Assembly (NCBI GenBank): GCA_964023205.1
Contig: OZ026835.1
Location: 40,335,083-40,399,082 of the forward strand
Length of the DNA stretch: 64,000 nt
Reading direction: 5' to 3'
Origin: Lutraria lutraria
Taxonomy: Eukaryota > Mollusca > Bivalvia > Venerida > Mactridae
Shown here: piece by piece, positions 63,481-64,000 of the stretch
Numbering within the stretch: position 1 is the stretch's first letter
Layout of the letters: each line of letters starts with the position of its first letter
The notes under the pieces: model-generated
What the model saw: the letters and a program-made list of their open reading frames with translations, nothing else
What the model was told of the DNA's origin: nothing
Database searches by the model: none
Position numbers and translations under genes: made by a program

Positions 63481-64000
63481 CTTACCAAGGTGCGCGTTTT
63501 TCAAACCGTAGGGATTGTCTCAACATTGTCCCGCCTTGAATAATTTAATTATGATACCCTGTAGTGCAACGCAGAGCGTTTAAATAATTTCCTTTTCAAG
63601 TAGATAAATTATCCTTGACGATTATGTAGGTCACATTAACCTGATTGATAAAATTTGAACCAGCACCAATATAATACAGCTGATAAACAACACTTCTTGT
63701 TTACAAGATATGGATTTACTGAAAAAAAGTCATTTTATTTGTATTTATTTATACAAATAAATTCAAAATAGAAGAAAAATCTATACAAGGATATAAACTT
63801 TTCGAACAAATGACCTTAACATTACTTGGCGTATCTTTTATTTGGAAACTGAAATCACCAGGACATATAGATAACATTATCTATATCTCTGCTTCACCAT
63901 AAGGAAAAAAATATGTGATACTTTATTATCATCATATATATTCAATATAGTAGGCATAGTATAATATATTGTGTTTATCATGTTATTGTCAAGATTTAAG

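Larger units (their letters stand above)
63272..64000 (-). promoter_or_regulatory. Afadin 5' flank / proximal promoter region
   Basis: This is the sequence upstream of the afadin start codon, transcribed leftward. Bases 63420-63540 are richer in CpG than the surroundings and contain an NRF-1 palindrome and an octamer. No canonical TATA box stands out near the start, so an initiation zone without TATA is plausible. The transcription start and 5' UTR length cannot be fixed from sequence. Bases 63540-64000 are AT-rich and show no gene. Confidence 0.5.

Overview
The window looks like intron-rich animal DNA, most likely from a bivalve mollusc. It is AT-rich, and the only recognisable host gene is split into short exons with GT-AG introns. 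The introns are packed with short terminal-inverted-repeat elements, tRNA-derived SINEs resembling the V-SINE/meta-domain type of bivalves, and long 'ccctatatcgctcac' repeats of the kind common in bivalve genomes. The organism call rests on repeat style and on memory of those families, so it is moderate.

One gene spans nearly the whole window on the minus strand: afadin (AFDN; canoe in flies), the Ras/Rap1- and nectin-binding adaptor of adherens junctions. I traced 17 coding exons from the start codon at 63271 to 1789. Every donor/acceptor pair and every codon phase is consistent, giving 3,024 coding bases and 1,008 residues. In order these hold RA1 (exons 1-3), a basic linker (exon 4), RA2 (exons 5-7), FHA (exons 8-9), a linker (exons 10-11), the dilute/DIL domain (exons 12-16) and the start of the PDZ domain (exon 17). 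The rest of PDZ and the proline-rich, coiled-coil C-terminus lie beyond the left edge. The proximal promoter is at the right end, with a perfect NRF-1 palindrome about 180 bp upstream of the ATG.

Layout: 1-9470 holds introns 17 and 16 with exon 17, a TTAA-flanked MITE, a 25-bp minisatellite and two candidate alternative first exons. 9471-16022 is a compact cluster of exons 16 to 6. 16023-25890 (intron 5) and 26049-43109 (intron 4) are repeat-rich; intron 4 contains a broken LINE, a 1.5-kb 24/21-bp satellite and one arm of a large inverted repeat. 43110-44410 holds exons 4 and 3. 44411-55880 (intron 2) holds the second inverted arm and two tandem ~1.15-kb repeats. 55881-63271 holds exon 2, intron 1 with nested MITEs, and exon 1.

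The most interesting structure is a ~1.6-kb inverted repeat pair inside one primary transcript that brackets exons 3 and 4. Together those exons are 369 nt and could be skipped without changing frame. Next in interest are two phase-compatible ATG-initiated exon candidates in intron 16 that could make short PDZ-onward isoforms. No other protein-coding host gene, rRNA gene, convincing tRNA gene or CRISPR array was found.
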